From NCBI RefSeq assembly GCF_016798245.1, contig NZ_JAEUZA010000003.1:124001-188000 (forward strand): a stretch of DNA of 64,000 bases, read 5' to 3'. The translations under genes and the position numbers were made by a program. The notes under the pieces were generated by a model. The model was not told the DNA's origin. It searched no databases and saw only the letters and a program-made list of their open reading frames with translations. This stretch comes from Alkalicoccobacillus gibsonii (lineage in GTDB: Bacteria; Bacillota; Bacilli; Bacillales; Bacillaceae_D). Shown in pieces: positions 15,518 through 23,509 of the stretch (positions are counted from its first letter, which is position 1; each line of letters starts with the position of its first letter).

Positions 15518-15987
15518 TTGTATTCTTTACAATCATTGGCGGCATCACACTTAGTGCTCAATCAGCAATAAATGGGACCTTTAGTCGAGTAGCGGGGACG
15601 ATTGAAACAACACTTTTGACGTTTGTTTCAGGCTCAATGTTTCTTGCTTTAATCATTCTATTTTTTGGAGAAGGTGATCTTTCTTTACTCTTTAGTGTTC
15701 CAACATGGCAATTAAGTGCCGTTTTTCTAGGCTCGATTTTTCTACTGTTTAATGTATTCGCTGTTCCAAAGATAGGTGTGATTGCTACAAGTATTACAGT
15801 CATTATTGGGCAGCTTGTTGTAAGTGTAGTGATTGATCATTTTGGGTGGTTTAACAGCTTACTTATACCGCTTGATCTAAAAAGAATGGTCGCTCTGGTC
15901 TTTATGATGCTTGCCCTTTATTTTATATTCAAAGGCAATGTAAAAAGCTCGAATAACAAGATAAAAGAGGAAGAGGTTGGGACATAA
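15505..15987 (+). CDS. DMT-superfamily transporter subunit, YdcZ family (second of the pair)
   Basis: 160 residues from ATG at 15505 with AGGGGAG upstream. Same fold as the preceding gene ('LSAQSAINGTFSRVAGTIETTLLTF', 'TSITVIIGQLVVSVVIDHFGWF'), so the two probably form a heterodimer. The last codons (Glu-Val-Gly-Thr-stop) and the stop itself lie inside the left end of a foldback element that begins at 15973, so the native C-terminus has been replaced or extended by the insertion. Confidence 0.82.
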   Translation: MGILIVFFTIIGGITLSAQSAINGTFSRVAGTIETTLLTFVSGSMFLALIILFFGEGDLSLLFSVPTWQLSAVFLGSIFLLFNVFAVPKIGVIATSITVIIGQLVVSVVIDHFGWFNSLLIPLDLKRMVALVFMMLALYFIFKGNVKSSNNKIKEEEVGT

Positions 15988-16243
15988 CATCAATGCGGTT
16001 GGCAAAACACGAACATAGCATTTCAGCCGCTACAGGAGAATCCCTCGCTTTCCACGGGAACGGCCTCAGCCCCTTCCGCGGAAAATGCGCCGCTACAGTG
16101 TCTTCACCGCGTTCTATTCCGTAGGAGTCTCGGGTTCTCCCTCCGCTCGTATTACTAAATAATCCAAAAAACACAAATGGCGAATGATTCGATTGTATAA
16201 TCATTCGCCATTTTTAATTTGATTTTTAGTTTCGTCTCAGGCT
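15973..16243 (+). mobile_element. MITE-like foldback repeat, copy 2
   Basis: Terminal inverted repeats GAGGTTGGGAC and GTCTCAGGCTC (about 8 of 11 paired) bound a non-coding foldback closely related to copy 1 at 11965-12218. Its right part contains a long perfect hairpin, TGGCGAATGAT / ATCATTCGCCA followed by TTTTT (16175-16217), which should terminate transcription. It lies between the converging YdcZ and butanediol-dehydrogenase genes and provides the stop codon of the former. Similar GC-rich foldback repeats are widespread in Bacillaceae genomes (recollection, not checked). Confidence 0.75.
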
Positions 16244-16259
16244 CTTTCTCATGATGAGA

Positions 16260-17300
16260 TTATTTGTAAGGCTTCACAAGTATTTTTGCTTGTTTTTTAT
16301 CAGTGAATAATTGATTAAATCCTTCTTCAACAATATCTTCTATATGAATGTTGCTTGTTATGACGCTTTTAACATCTAAACGACCTGTAGAGATCATATC
16401 GATGATTTCTGGAAACACATGTCTGTACGCAAGTCTTGACGTAACATCTGCTCCTTTAAATAATAGCTGTCCCATATCTATAGAAACAGGTTTTGCAAAA
16501 ACAGCAATGGCCATTACTTGACCGCCTTGCTTTACAGAAGCAACAGCATTGGTCATGGTTGGTTGAACTCCTGCACATTCGTAAGCAACACTTACGCCAC
16601 CACCCGTCAATTCATGGATGGTGAGGACGATGTTGTCGTCCATTCCATTAATCGTTGTAGTAGCCCCTAATTCTTCAGCTTTCTTAAGACGTTCTTCAGA
16701 TACATCGACTACAATAATCTTAGTAGCTCCGGCAGCTTTTACAGATAAAAGGGTTAACAGCCCAATTGGACCGGCACCAAAAATAGCGACAGAATCTCCT
16801 GGTTTCAATTGGCTCTCTCTAACGGCATAAAATGAAACAGCTGTTGGCTCAACTAATGCACCTTCTTCAAAGGAGACATTGTCAGGTAGTTGGTGAACCA
16901 TCTGTTCTTCAACAACTACATATTCAGCAAATCCGCCATCTCGATTTAAACCGACAAATCCTACTTTGCTGCATTGATTGTAATGACCTCTTTTGCATGC
17001 ATAACATTCGCCACAATGGATAAGTGGTTCAATCGCAACTCGTTCACCAACTTTAAGGTTCGTTACATCATCTGCTAGCTCGACAATAGTACCTGAGAAT
17101 TCATGACCTAGAGTGATAGGAGGTAACTGTCCAGTTAATGGATGAGGGTCTGCAGAAGGTCCATGCGAAAACTCATGAAGGTCACTTCCACAAATGCCTG
17201 CCCACTCAACTTTTACTTTGACTTGGTGAGACGATACGCTCGGTTCTGGTATATCCACCACTCGCAGGTCTTGACTTCCATATAATCTAGCCGCTTTCAT
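16260..17300 (-). CDS. (R,R)-butanediol dehydrogenase-like zinc alcohol dehydrogenase
   Basis: 346 residues, ATG at 17300 behind a GGGGGG ribosome site. Catalytic-zinc ligands C37 and H66-E67, structural-zinc cysteines C96, C99, C102 and C110, and nucleotide motif GAGPIG at 175-180. Compared with the paralogue at 2857, it has the longer loop 'GPSADPHPLTGQLPP' before the GHE motif, as in BdhA-type 2,3-butanediol dehydrogenases that interconvert acetoin and butanediol with NAD(H). The divergent LysR gene is the likely regulator. Confidence 0.87.
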   Translation of the reverse strand: MKAARLYGSQDLRVVDIPEPSVSSHQVKVKVEWAGICGSDLHEFSHGPSADPHPLTGQLPPITLGHEFSGTIVELADDVTNLKVGERVAIEPLIHCGECYACKRGHYNQCSKVGFVGLNRDGGFAEYVVVEEQMVHQLPDNVSFEEGALVEPTAVSFYAVRESQLKPGDSVAIFGAGPIGLLTLLSVKAAGATKIIVVDVSEERLKKAEELGATTTINGMDDNIVLTIHELTGGGVSVAYECAGVQPTMTNAVASVKQGGQVMAIAVFAKPVSIDMGQLLFKGADVTSRLAYRHVFPEIIDMISTGRLDVKSVITSNIHIEDIVEEGFNQLFTDKKQAKILVKPYK

Positions 17301-17347
17301 ATTGATCCCCCCATTTTTATATCTGTTACATTAATCATTATATCAAT

Positions 17348-17392
17348 TTGCTTACTTTATCAAAAGTTAATATAATTGAACTTATAATAAGT
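17348..17392 (+). promoter_or_regulatory. Divergent control region: lysR promoter and LysR-box-like palindrome
   Basis: TTGCTT (17348-17353) and TATAAT (17371-17376), 17 bp apart, form the promoter of the lysR gene. ACTTATAATAAGT (17380-17392) is a perfect 13-bp palindrome at the start of transcription and fits a T-N11-A LysR box, consistent with autoregulation and control of the divergent dehydrogenase. Confidence 0.65.
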
Positions 17393-17414
17393 AAAACTTA
17401 AGGAAAGTGATTAT

Positions 17415-18323
17415 ATGAACATAGAGCAGTTGATGTATATAGTGGAGGTTGCAAAGGAGAAGTCACTAGGTGCGGCTGCAAAAACATTAAATATTAGTCA
17501 ATCTGCTTTAAGTCAGGCAATTACAAAGCTAGAGAGTGAGCTAGGTGTTAAGATCTTTAATCGGTCAAGAGCAGGGGCCATCCCAACAAAAGAAGGCGAT
17601 TTTATTATTGCTAAATCTCAATACGCACTAGAAGCCATCTATGAGATAAAAGAAGAGGCCAAGCAGTTGAATGAGTTCAACGATGTCCTTCGGATGAACG
17701 TCATACCCGGTTTGATTGAACCCATTGTTGATAGCTACCTGAGGTTTAAGGCACGAACTCCAGCTTTTAAGATTGAGGTTAGTGAGAGATCGAGTATGGA
17801 TATCATTCAAGAGATTCATGATGATAAAATTGATGTTGGATTTATTGCTGTGAAGAGTTCAAATATGTATGTTGTAAACGGATTCCACTTCACCCCTGTC
17901 ACTACAGGAAAGCTATTAGTCTTTGCTTCAAAGGATTCTTTCATTGCTAACACGAATAAAGCTTTAGAACCCAGCCTCTTACAGGAGCAGTTGTTTGTAT
18001 TATATAAGGATGAATATGTACAGAGCTTTGTATCGAACTTTCATCGTTTATATGGACCAATCAATGTCTTTCTGGAAACAACCGATTTGCATGTCATTAC
18101 CAACACGATCCTGCAGCATGGGGCCATCACGATTGGCCATGATATCTCTGCAACATTTAGTCGAAGCTTTCCGTTCGAAACAGAAATGACAGCCTTAGCA
18201 ATCGATCATTTCTTTGACTCATCCTTTACATACGGATGGATTAGAAAATATGACCATAAATTATCCGAGAAAACAAACGAATTCATTGATGAAGTTAGAG
18301 AGGTATTATTGAATAAGGCTTAG
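17415..18323 (+). CDS. LysR-family transcriptional regulator
   Basis: 302 residues. N-terminal winged HTH 'MNIEQLMYIVEVAKEKSLGAAAKTLNISQSALSQAITKLESELGVKIFNRS' (residues 1-50, shown here as the typical LysR pattern) in short: start MNIEQ, recognition helix SQSALSQAITKLE, turn LGVKIFNRS. The C-terminal half is a periplasmic-binding-like effector domain ('DVGFIAV', 'GKLLVFASKDS'). It is divergent from the butanediol dehydrogenase gene across 114 bp holding a palindrome, the usual arrangement for a LysR activator and its target. Effector unknown. Confidence 0.85.
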   Translation: MNIEQLMYIVEVAKEKSLGAAAKTLNISQSALSQAITKLESELGVKIFNRSRAGAIPTKEGDFIIAKSQYALEAIYEIKEEAKQLNEFNDVLRMNVIPGLIEPIVDSYLRFKARTPAFKIEVSERSSMDIIQEIHDDKIDVGFIAVKSSNMYVVNGFHFTPVTTGKLLVFASKDSFIANTNKALEPSLLQEQLFVLYKDEYVQSFVSNFHRLYGPINVFLETTDLHVITNTILQHGAITIGHDISATFSRSFPFETEMTALAIDHFFDSSFTYGWIRKYDHKLSEKTNEFIDEVREVLLNKA

Positions 18324-18374
18324 ATTCTCAGTAAAAGTTTGTTCTGAAAAATAATAGATTGAGTAGGTGGAAAG

Positions 18375-18902
18375 ATGGAATTTACAACGGAAAGGCTACA
18401 CATACGACCATTTAAAGAAGAAGATCTTGAAGATGTGTTCCAGATCTATTCGAACGAGGCCTCATGCCAATACCTTTTGCATTCTGCGTGGACGGTAGAG
18501 GACAAACAAGTTCATTTCAAGAAAAAGCTAAACAATCATCTGTTGACTAACGAAAAGCCGCTAAGCTTAGCGGTAGTGAGAGAGTCAGAAGTGATTGGTG
18601 ACCTATCTGTTTGGTATACCGGAATGAAGGATACGGTCGAGATTGGATATAGTTTTGCAAGGTCAGCTAGTGGAAAGGGATATGCGAGTGAAGCGGTTGA
18701 AGGACTCATACAAAAACTATTTGCAGAAAAGGGTGTTCACCGAATCCAGGCTAATCTGGACGCACGCAACGAAGCTTCTTTAAGGCTGTGTGAACGGGTA
18801 GGTATGAGAAAGGAAGCTCATTTTATTCAAGATTTCTGGAACAAAGGTGAGTGGACCGATAGTATCGTGTTTGGAATACTAAAGTCTGATCTTAAGAAAT
18901 AA
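18375..18902 (+). CDS. GNAT acetyltransferase, RimJ/RimL type
   Basis: 175 residues. It starts 'MEFTTERLHIRPFKEEDLEDVF', the standard RimJ/RimL opening. The CoA loop 'RSASGKGYASEAVEGL' and 'NEASLRLCERVGMRKEAHF' follow. Family members acetylate ribosomal protein N-termini, spermidine-like amines or antibiotics; the target here is not predictable. ATG with GGTGG upstream. A strong terminator overlaps the stop codon, so the gene is probably monocistronic. Confidence 0.83.
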   Translation: MEFTTERLHIRPFKEEDLEDVFQIYSNEASCQYLLHSAWTVEDKQVHFKKKLNNHLLTNEKPLSLAVVRESEVIGDLSVWYTGMKDTVEIGYSFARSASGKGYASEAVEGLIQKLFAEKGVHRIQANLDARNEASLRLCERVGMRKEAHFIQDFWNKGEWTDSIVFGILKSDLKK

Positions 18903-18932
18903 GGAGAGCTCAATCGAAGCTCTCCTTTTTTA
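18902..18932. terminator. Bidirectional terminator
   Basis: GGAGAGCT / AGCTCTCC with a seven-base loop and a run of six T. It sits between converging GNAT and MFS genes. Confidence 0.85.
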
Positions 18933-20051
18933 TCTTTCATAGGTAGTTATTTTCACGGGAACAAGTAGGCCAAGTAAACAAACAAAGGAAAAGCTGATGA
19001 AACTAAAAGGGAAGGAAGTTACTTGAATGAGTTCTCCAGCAACGGCCGATCCGACGGTTTGTCCAACTCCTAGTAATAAGAAGGAAAGACTGACTCCCAC
19101 TGCGGGCATATTAGAAAACTCCCTTGATCCCCATACAATAAACAAACCTGTCATAAAGATGTACGAGGTGCCAAATAGAACAGCAGAAAGGTAAATAAAA
19201 GGTGCCGAGGAAATTGTAATAAAGTACAAAGAAGCTGCTATTAACACAACCGCAAAAAAATAGGATTTTCGAAGACCGAGTTTGGCAATCACCACGCCTG
19301 CAATTCCTCCGATCACACCAGATATCCCCATGATGACCCAGAAGAATGAACTTTCATGACTCCCCATACTGTATTGAGCAGTTAGATATGTTCTAGAAAA
19401 AGTCCAAAAGATAGATGAACCAATTCCTATAATGAGTGATGCAATTATTAAGTATTTAGCCTTAGCAAAGATGGAACGATCAAAGAAGGTCACTTTAGAA
19501 ACCTCAGTTTTTTTATCTGGAATGATACATGAATTCCAAATGAGCACGACCAGTGCAACAACACCAAAGAAAGCAAAGGCAAGTCGCCATTGTTCCGTTA
19601 ATAGTAATGCTATTGGACCTGAAAGGATTAAACCAAAGCTTGTGCCACTGTTAATCCATGTATTACCCTTGTCGCGTTTCTTTTCCTCTAAAGAGGTAAC
19701 GACTACCTGACTAAATGCAGGAGAGGCCCAGCCACTCCCGAGTCCTGCAATAAATGTTCCACTTGCAAGCATCAAAAAATGATAGGAGCCAGAAATCATG
19801 AACAACCCGATAACCGCAGTAAGTCCAGCAAACTGAATGACTCGTTTTTGCCCGAATGTACGAATAAAGAATGAAGAGGTTAACAAGGCAACGGTATAAG
19901 CTAAGTAAGCAGAGGAGCTTGAAATACCAGCCTGTCTTTCTGTTAAAGCAAGACTATCCGTAATAGAAGGGAGAAATAATCCAAAACTGAATCGAGCAAA
20001 TGCATACGTTATGGCTATCATAGCAATGCTGGGAAACAAGAGCTTCCACAT
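18930..20051 (-). CDS. MFS transporter, YbfB/CynX-like
   Basis: 373 residues from ATG at 20051, nine bases after AAGGAG; an upstream in-frame ATG at 20060 overlaps the ribosome site. About twelve helices with 'TYAFARFSFGLFLPSITDSL' at the start and 'GLGSGWASPAFSQVV' in helix 4, resembling YbfB-type MFS proteins. Substrate unknown. A TetR-family gene lies 84 bp upstream on the same strand with a palindrome between them, so it is the likely regulator of this transporter. Confidence 0.8.
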   Translation of the reverse strand: MWKLLFPSIAMIAITYAFARFSFGLFLPSITDSLALTERQAGISSSSAYLAYTVALLTSSFFIRTFGQKRVIQFAGLTAVIGLFMISGSYHFLMLASGTFIAGLGSGWASPAFSQVVVTSLEEKKRDKGNTWINSGTSFGLILSGPIALLLTEQWRLAFAFFGVVALVVLIWNSCIIPDKKTEVSKVTFFDRSIFAKAKYLIIASLIIGIGSSIFWTFSRTYLTAQYSMGSHESSFFWVIMGISGVIGGIAGVVIAKLGLRKSYFFAVVLIAASLYFITISSAPFIYLSAVLFGTSYIFMTGLFIVWGSREFSNMPAVGVSLSFLLLGVGQTVGSAVAGELIQVTSFPFSFISFSFVCLLGLLVPVKITTYER

Positions 20052-20079
20052 TTTTATCATCTCCTTTTATATAGAACGA

Positions 20080-20098
20080 TCACTATAATTTATAGTGA
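20080..20098 (-). promoter_or_regulatory. Palindrome upstream of the MFS gene (likely TetR operator)
   Basis: TCACTATA / TATAGTGA around a three-base centre, 29 bp before the MFS start. The GATCACT portion is shared with the palindrome in front of the tetR gene at 20658-20669, which supports a common repressor. Confidence 0.65.
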
Positions 20099-20135
20099 GA
20101 GAAAAAGTAAACAACGAGTTAAGGGTTGTTTACTT

Positions 20136-20636
20136 TTAGAAAAGCGTTCTTATTATACTTAACGTTTCTTCACGGACTTCATTGGTGTCATGAATTTCTG
20201 ACATAGCTGTAGCCCCTTCTAGCAATAAGGCTAAACGAAACGATTCTTTAGCAGAGTATCCGCAACGCTCGATAAACGAGATTAAGTGATTTTTATGGTT
20301 GATCACATACTGATAAATCAAATGATTCTTTTCTGGAAATTCTTCTTTTGCGCGTAAGAATAAACAGCCATTCTGATGAGACTGAAGCCAGTCCAGATGT
20401 GCAGTGGCAATCGATAATATCGTAGGAGAGTTCGTTTCAAGAAGCTCAAAGTATCTTTCTTCTCGCTTTTTTAGTACTTCTAAAATAAGCTCTTCCTTTG
20501 ATTGAAAATGATTGTAGAGGGTCATCAATGATACGTCAGCTTCTTCATGGACCCTCTTAATACCAATAGAATGAAAGCCATTTTCATAAAATAAGCGCTC
20601 AGCACTTGTAAGTAAAGCTTCTCTTTTTTTACTCAT
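20136..20636 (-). CDS. TetR-family transcriptional regulator
   Basis: 166 residues from ATG at 20636 with GAGGTG nine bases upstream (the GTG inside that site is a poor start). N-terminal HTH: 'KREALLTSAERLFYENGFHSIG' then 'DVSLMTLYNHFQSKEELI'. The C-terminal ligand domain contains 'HLDWLQSHQNGCLFLRA', as in TetR members controlling small efflux systems. Two palindromes containing GATCACT, one in front of this gene and one in front of the MFS gene, suggest it represses both. Confidence 0.83.
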   Translation of the reverse strand: MSKKREALLTSAERLFYENGFHSIGIKRVHEEADVSLMTLYNHFQSKEELILEVLKKREERYFELLETNSPTILSIATAHLDWLQSHQNGCLFLRAKEEFPEKNHLIYQYVINHKNHLISFIERCGYSAKESFRLALLLEGATAMSEIHDTNEVREETLSIIRTLF

Positions 20637-20657
20637 TATTATATTCACCTCTATATT

Positions 20658-20669
20658 GAGTGATCACTC
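20658..20669 (-). promoter_or_regulatory. Palindrome in front of the tetR-type gene
   Basis: GAGTGATCACTC is a perfect 12-bp palindrome 22 bp before the tetR start. It is a probable autoregulatory operator; see the matching site at 20080-20098. Confidence 0.65.
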
Positions 20670-20704
20670 TATTTTTATCACAAATACTGAACAACTACAA
20701 ATAA

Positions 20705-20731
20705 AAACCTCTTGATCAGGCAAGAGGTTTG
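20705..20731 (-). terminator. Terminator after the DUF2200 gene
   Basis: AAACCTCTTG / CAAGAGGTTT with a six-base loop; the minus strand continues into TTTTTATTT, ending the DUF2200 transcript before the tetR promoter. Confidence 0.8.
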
Positions 20732-20740
20732 TCTAAGTAT

Positions 20741-21091
20741 TTATGTTCGTAAAATCTTTTCCATCTTCTTACCCCTTGCCAGTTCATCAATTAGTTTATC
20801 TAAATAACGAATCTCACGCATGGTGGTTTCTTCAATCTCCTCCACACGTACGCCACAGACAACCCCTTTAATTAATTCCCTAGATGGGTTCATGTTCTGG
20901 GCCTCTGAAAAGAATGTTTCAAAATCTGTTTTGTTTTCAATAATCGCTTCAAGTTCGTCCTGTGTATAGCCAGTTAACCAACGAATAATCTCATCGACCT
21001 CTTTCTTGGTACGTCCTTTTTTCTCTGCCTTGGTCACATAATGAGGATAGACACTTGCAACGCTTGTTGAATAAATACGATGTTTGGACAC
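20741..21091 (-). CDS. DUF2200 family protein
   Basis: 116 residues from GTG at 21091, preceded by GAGGGG; the open frame extends 23 codons further but family members start at this point ('[27 protein letters not shown]'). The conserved DUF2200 segments '[18 protein letters not shown]' and '[16 protein letters not shown]' are intact and the length matches the usual 115-120 residues. Molecular function is not established; it is a cytoplasmic protein common in Firmicutes and other bacteria. Confidence 0.82.
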   Translation of the reverse strand: MSKHRIYSTSVASVYPHYVTKAEKKGRTKKEVDEIIRWLTGYTQDELEAIIENKTDFETFFSEAQNMNPSRELIKGVVCGVRVEEIEETTMREIRYLDKLIDELARGKKMEKILRT

Positions 21092-21149
21092 TCGGACCCC
21101 TCGCTTACTTTTTTTATCTAGTGTATCACGGAATAGAGAGAAGTAACTC

Positions 21150-21181
21150 TTTACAATCAACTAATAAAAGGATAATATAAT
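21150..21181 (+). promoter_or_regulatory. Promoter of the T-box leader
   Basis: TTTACA at 21150-21155 and TAATAT at 21173-21178 are 17 bp apart; an overlapping perfect TATAAT (21176-21181) would give a 20-bp spacer. Transcription would start near 21186, just before the T-box leader. Confidence 0.55.
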
Positions 21182-21189
21182 GAGAAATT

Positions 21190-21484
21190 CCACATCAAAA
21201 GCAATGAAAAGAAGAGTAGGCAAGGGAACCACGTACAGAGACCTCCGGTAGCTGAGAAGGAGGAGTGAGGGAACATGCTGAACCAAGTCTTGGAGCTGTG
21301 TACCGGATGGATTCAATGAGTCTTGATGGTGCAACGGGTTCTCCCGTTACAGAGATAAGGTATCACAGGCGACTCGCCATGCCGTACCTGATGAGGCTTC
21401 TTTAGTAATAAGGAAGCAAAATGGGGTGGCACCGCGACGGATACTCGCCCCCAAAACAATCATGTTTTGGGGGTGAGTTTTTTT
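21190..21484 (+). ncRNA. T-box leader RNA with intrinsic terminator (predicted CAA specifier)
   Basis: The conserved T-box (about 21419-21437) contains GGGTGGCACCGCG. Upstream is a Stem I with AGTA, an AGAGA bulge, distal loop GGTAGCTGAGAA between CCTCC/GGAGG, and the specifier segment. Aligning GAAC-NNN-NNN-TTGGAG with the remembered B. subtilis glyQS and tyrS leaders puts the specifier at 21284-21286, codon CAA (glutamine). The UGGC bulge would pair with a G73 discriminator, as in tRNA-Gln. A terminator (21443-21484; ACTCGCCCCCAAAACA stem, T-run) follows. Uncharged tRNA would stabilise the antiterminator and switch on the MFS gene. The T-box call is firm; the amino acid is tentative. Confidence 0.9.
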
Positions 21485-21520
21485 ATTTGGTTTTCAAAAT
21501 AAAAATAGGAGGCGGTGTCA

Positions 21521-22720
21521 TTGGGCAGGTGGAAAACCCTTATCTTACTACTCGGAGGGATAGGCATTTCAAATATTGGTGGCTGGGTATACTTAATCGC
21601 CCTCAACCTGACTGTGTTAAATGAAACGGGTTCGGTATTAGCTGTTGGACTTCTTTATATTCTTGGACCGATTGCAACCATATTCTCAAATACGTGGGCC
21701 GGGAGTGTGATTGACCGGGTTAATACTCGACACCTGATGATTTGGTTAGATGTAGGGAGAGCCTTATGTATTTTTTGCATACCTCTAATGCCATCTTTAC
21801 CACTTATTTATTTGATTGCGCTGGTTGTGTGCATGGGAACGGCCATCTTTGAACCAACGTCGATGGTCTTTATGACAAAGCTGATCCCGGAAGGCGACCG
21901 TCAGAAGTTTAACGCACTGCGAGGTTTTATTAACTCATGCGGAACACTGCTAGGGCCAATGATTGCGGGCGTTCTCTTCTGGATAGGCACAACCGACACA
22001 GCCATCATTGTAAATGGGGTAGCCTTACTGCTTTCAGCCGGGGTTATTATGTTATTGCCTAATGTAGATGCTGCCAAAGAGGAGAAAGTAGAGCGGCTAA
22101 CATGGAAGTTGATTAAACGTGATTTTCATACCGTTTTATCCTTTAGTCAATCATCGGTATACGTTGTTAAAGTCTACTTACTATTCGCAGGAACGATCAT
22201 TGTAATGAACGCGGTTGATTCAATAGAAGCAGGCTTTGCGAAGGAAGTGATTTATTTATCAGATACCACTTATGGATTTCTTCTTGCCATTTTTGGCACA
22301 GGAATCATTGTTGGAACTCTAATAAATACAGTATTTGTGCAAAAACTGAAGCTGCATTTTCTGATTGGATTTGGCTCTGTTTTAATTGCTGTAGGCTATC
22401 TTATGTTTTATAGCTCACAAGGATTTCTCAGTGCAGCAGTGGCCGTGTGGATAATGGGCTTTGCCTCCATTTTCGCGAGCACAGGATTTTTAACCTTTTA
22501 TCAAAACCAAATACCTGTAGCCATGATGGGACGCTTCGGTAGTATCTTTGGACTCGTAGAAGCTCTGATAATTATTATTCTGACAATCACAGTCGGTGTG
22601 ATAGCTGAATGGATGGGCATTCGGTTAGCTGGATGGGTAGGATCGCTTGGGCTTCTGGTGCTTGGAGGCTGGTTAAGTGTGGTTGTGATGAAGAAGACGG
22701 GGAGGAGGTATTTTGTGTAG
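21521..22720 (+). CDS. T-box-controlled MFS transporter
   Basis: 399 residues from TTG at 21521, eight bases after AGGAGG; the in-frame GTG at 21515 is too close to that site. Twelve hydrophobic helices in the MFS_3/macrolide-efflux-like arrangement ('NTWAGSVIDRVNTRHLMIWLDVGRALCI'). Because transcription runs through a T-box leader, expression should rise when a tRNA is uncharged, so the protein probably moves an amino acid, peptide or related compound. The family itself is usually annotated as exporters, so direction of transport is open. Confidence 0.82.
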   Translation: MGRWKTLILLLGGIGISNIGGWVYLIALNLTVLNETGSVLAVGLLYILGPIATIFSNTWAGSVIDRVNTRHLMIWLDVGRALCIFCIPLMPSLPLIYLIALVVCMGTAIFEPTSMVFMTKLIPEGDRQKFNALRGFINSCGTLLGPMIAGVLFWIGTTDTAIIVNGVALLLSAGVIMLLPNVDAAKEEKVERLTWKLIKRDFHTVLSFSQSSVYVVKVYLLFAGTIIVMNAVDSIEAGFAKEVIYLSDTTYGFLLAIFGTGIIVGTLINTVFVQKLKLHFLIGFGSVLIAVGYLMFYSSQGFLSAAVAVWIMGFASIFASTGFLTFYQNQIPVAMMGRFGSIFGLVEALIIIILTITVGVIAEWMGIRLAGWVGSLGLLVLGGWLSVVVMKKTGRRYFV

Positions 22721-22751
22721 GGAAGTGGGTTGATGTGTGAGAGCGGAGGGG

Positions 22752-22850
22752 GGATCGACGAAGAAAGAGCGGAATCAACGGAGAGAGAGGGGAATCGACG
22801 AAGAGAGAGGGGAATCAACGAAGAAAGGAAAGAATCAACAAAGAGGTCCA
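22752..22850. repeat. 20-bp array, family B (GAATCAACGAAGAG-type, 5 units)
   Basis: Units start at 22752, 22772, 22792, 22812 and 22832, exactly 20 bp apart. Each is close to GAATCAACGAAGAG followed by six variable purine-rich bases (often AGAGCG or AGAGGG). A degraded unit may precede at 22732. The array begins about 30 bp after the MFS stop codon. The same unit and period occur in a larger array at 51227-51556, 28 kb away. Confidence 0.85.
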
Positions 22851-22915
22851 CAAATTTTGGCTAGATTTGAGATGTAATAAGTCTTTTTGGGAGATTTAAA
22901 AAAAGAAAAAATAAT

Positions 22916-22945
22916 TGAAACCTTTTGTTGTCTCAATCACTCTAA
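22916..22945 (+). promoter_or_regulatory. ECF-type promoter element ahead of the sigma factor gene
   Basis: TGAAACCTTTT at 22916-22926 is a classic extracytoplasmic-function -35 element. The matching -10 (around CACTCTAA, 16 bp on) is weak. Its position 45 bp before an ECF sigma gene suggests autoregulation. Confidence 0.5.
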
Positions 22946-22966
22946 GTAATGAGAGGAGGATGATGA

Positions 22967-23509
22967 ATGAAGCATGATATCCAAATTGTTAAGAAAGCTG
23001 TTAAAGGAGACTCAGAAGCATTTGAGTCATTACTTCTTAATGAGGAGAAAATGTTGTACTACAAAGCATTATCTCTGCTGAGGAATAAAGAAGATGCATT
23101 GGATGCGATACAGGAAACGGCGTACCATGCCTACCAATCGATCCGCCAGTTAAGGCAATATGAGTACTTTTCAACTTGGCTTTTTCGAATTTTAATTCGA
23201 GAATGTTATAAAGTTCTTAAAAAGAGAGACCGACTTATTCCTTACGAAGAACAAGAGTTACTAAGAAAGCTCGAATTTACTGGAGAAGTTACCATTGAAT
23301 CTTGTTATCTTAATGAAGCTTTATCTAAACTTAACTCTTCCTATCAAACAGTTATTATCCTATTTTACTATCACGATATATCGATTAAAGATATTTCCAA
23401 GATTATTGATAAACCTGTGAGTACGGTAAAAACGCATCTACATCGAGCGAAGAAGACGTTGAAATTTGAGTTGGAGAGGAGCTACCTGATCCATGAAAAC
23501 ATTACATAA
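22967..23509 (+). CDS. ECF-type RNA polymerase sigma factor
   Basis: 180 residues, ATG behind GAGAGGAGG. Sigma region 2 ('LRNKEDALDAIQETAYHAYQSIRQLRQYEYFSTWLFRILIREC' region, residues about 40-85) and region 4 ('SSYQTVIILFYYHDISIKDISKIIDKPVSTVKTHLHRAKKTL', about 125-170) are both present; the recognition helix is PVSTVKTHLHRAKK. Size and partner match SigV/SigM-like ECF factors of Bacillus that respond to envelope stress. The next gene overlaps by 17 bp and encodes the likely membrane anti-sigma partner. Confidence 0.88.
   Translation: MKHDIQIVKKAVKGDSEAFESLLLNEEKMLYYKALSLLRNKEDALDAIQETAYHAYQSIRQLRQYEYFSTWLFRILIRECYKVLKKRDRLIPYEEQELLRKLEFTGEVTIESCYLNEALSKLNSSYQTVIILFYYHDISIKDISKIIDKPVSTVKTHLHRAKKTLKFELERSYLIHENIT

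Noticed and set aside
11965-16243. Foldback repeats as insertion sequences with their own transposase
   Set aside because: Neither copy contains an open frame of transposase size; they are at most non-autonomous elements.
22501-22851. Minus-strand open frames over the end of the MFS gene and the family-B array
   Set aside because: They are antisense to a well-supported MFS gene and owe their length to the stop-free repeat; no ribosome site or promoter.
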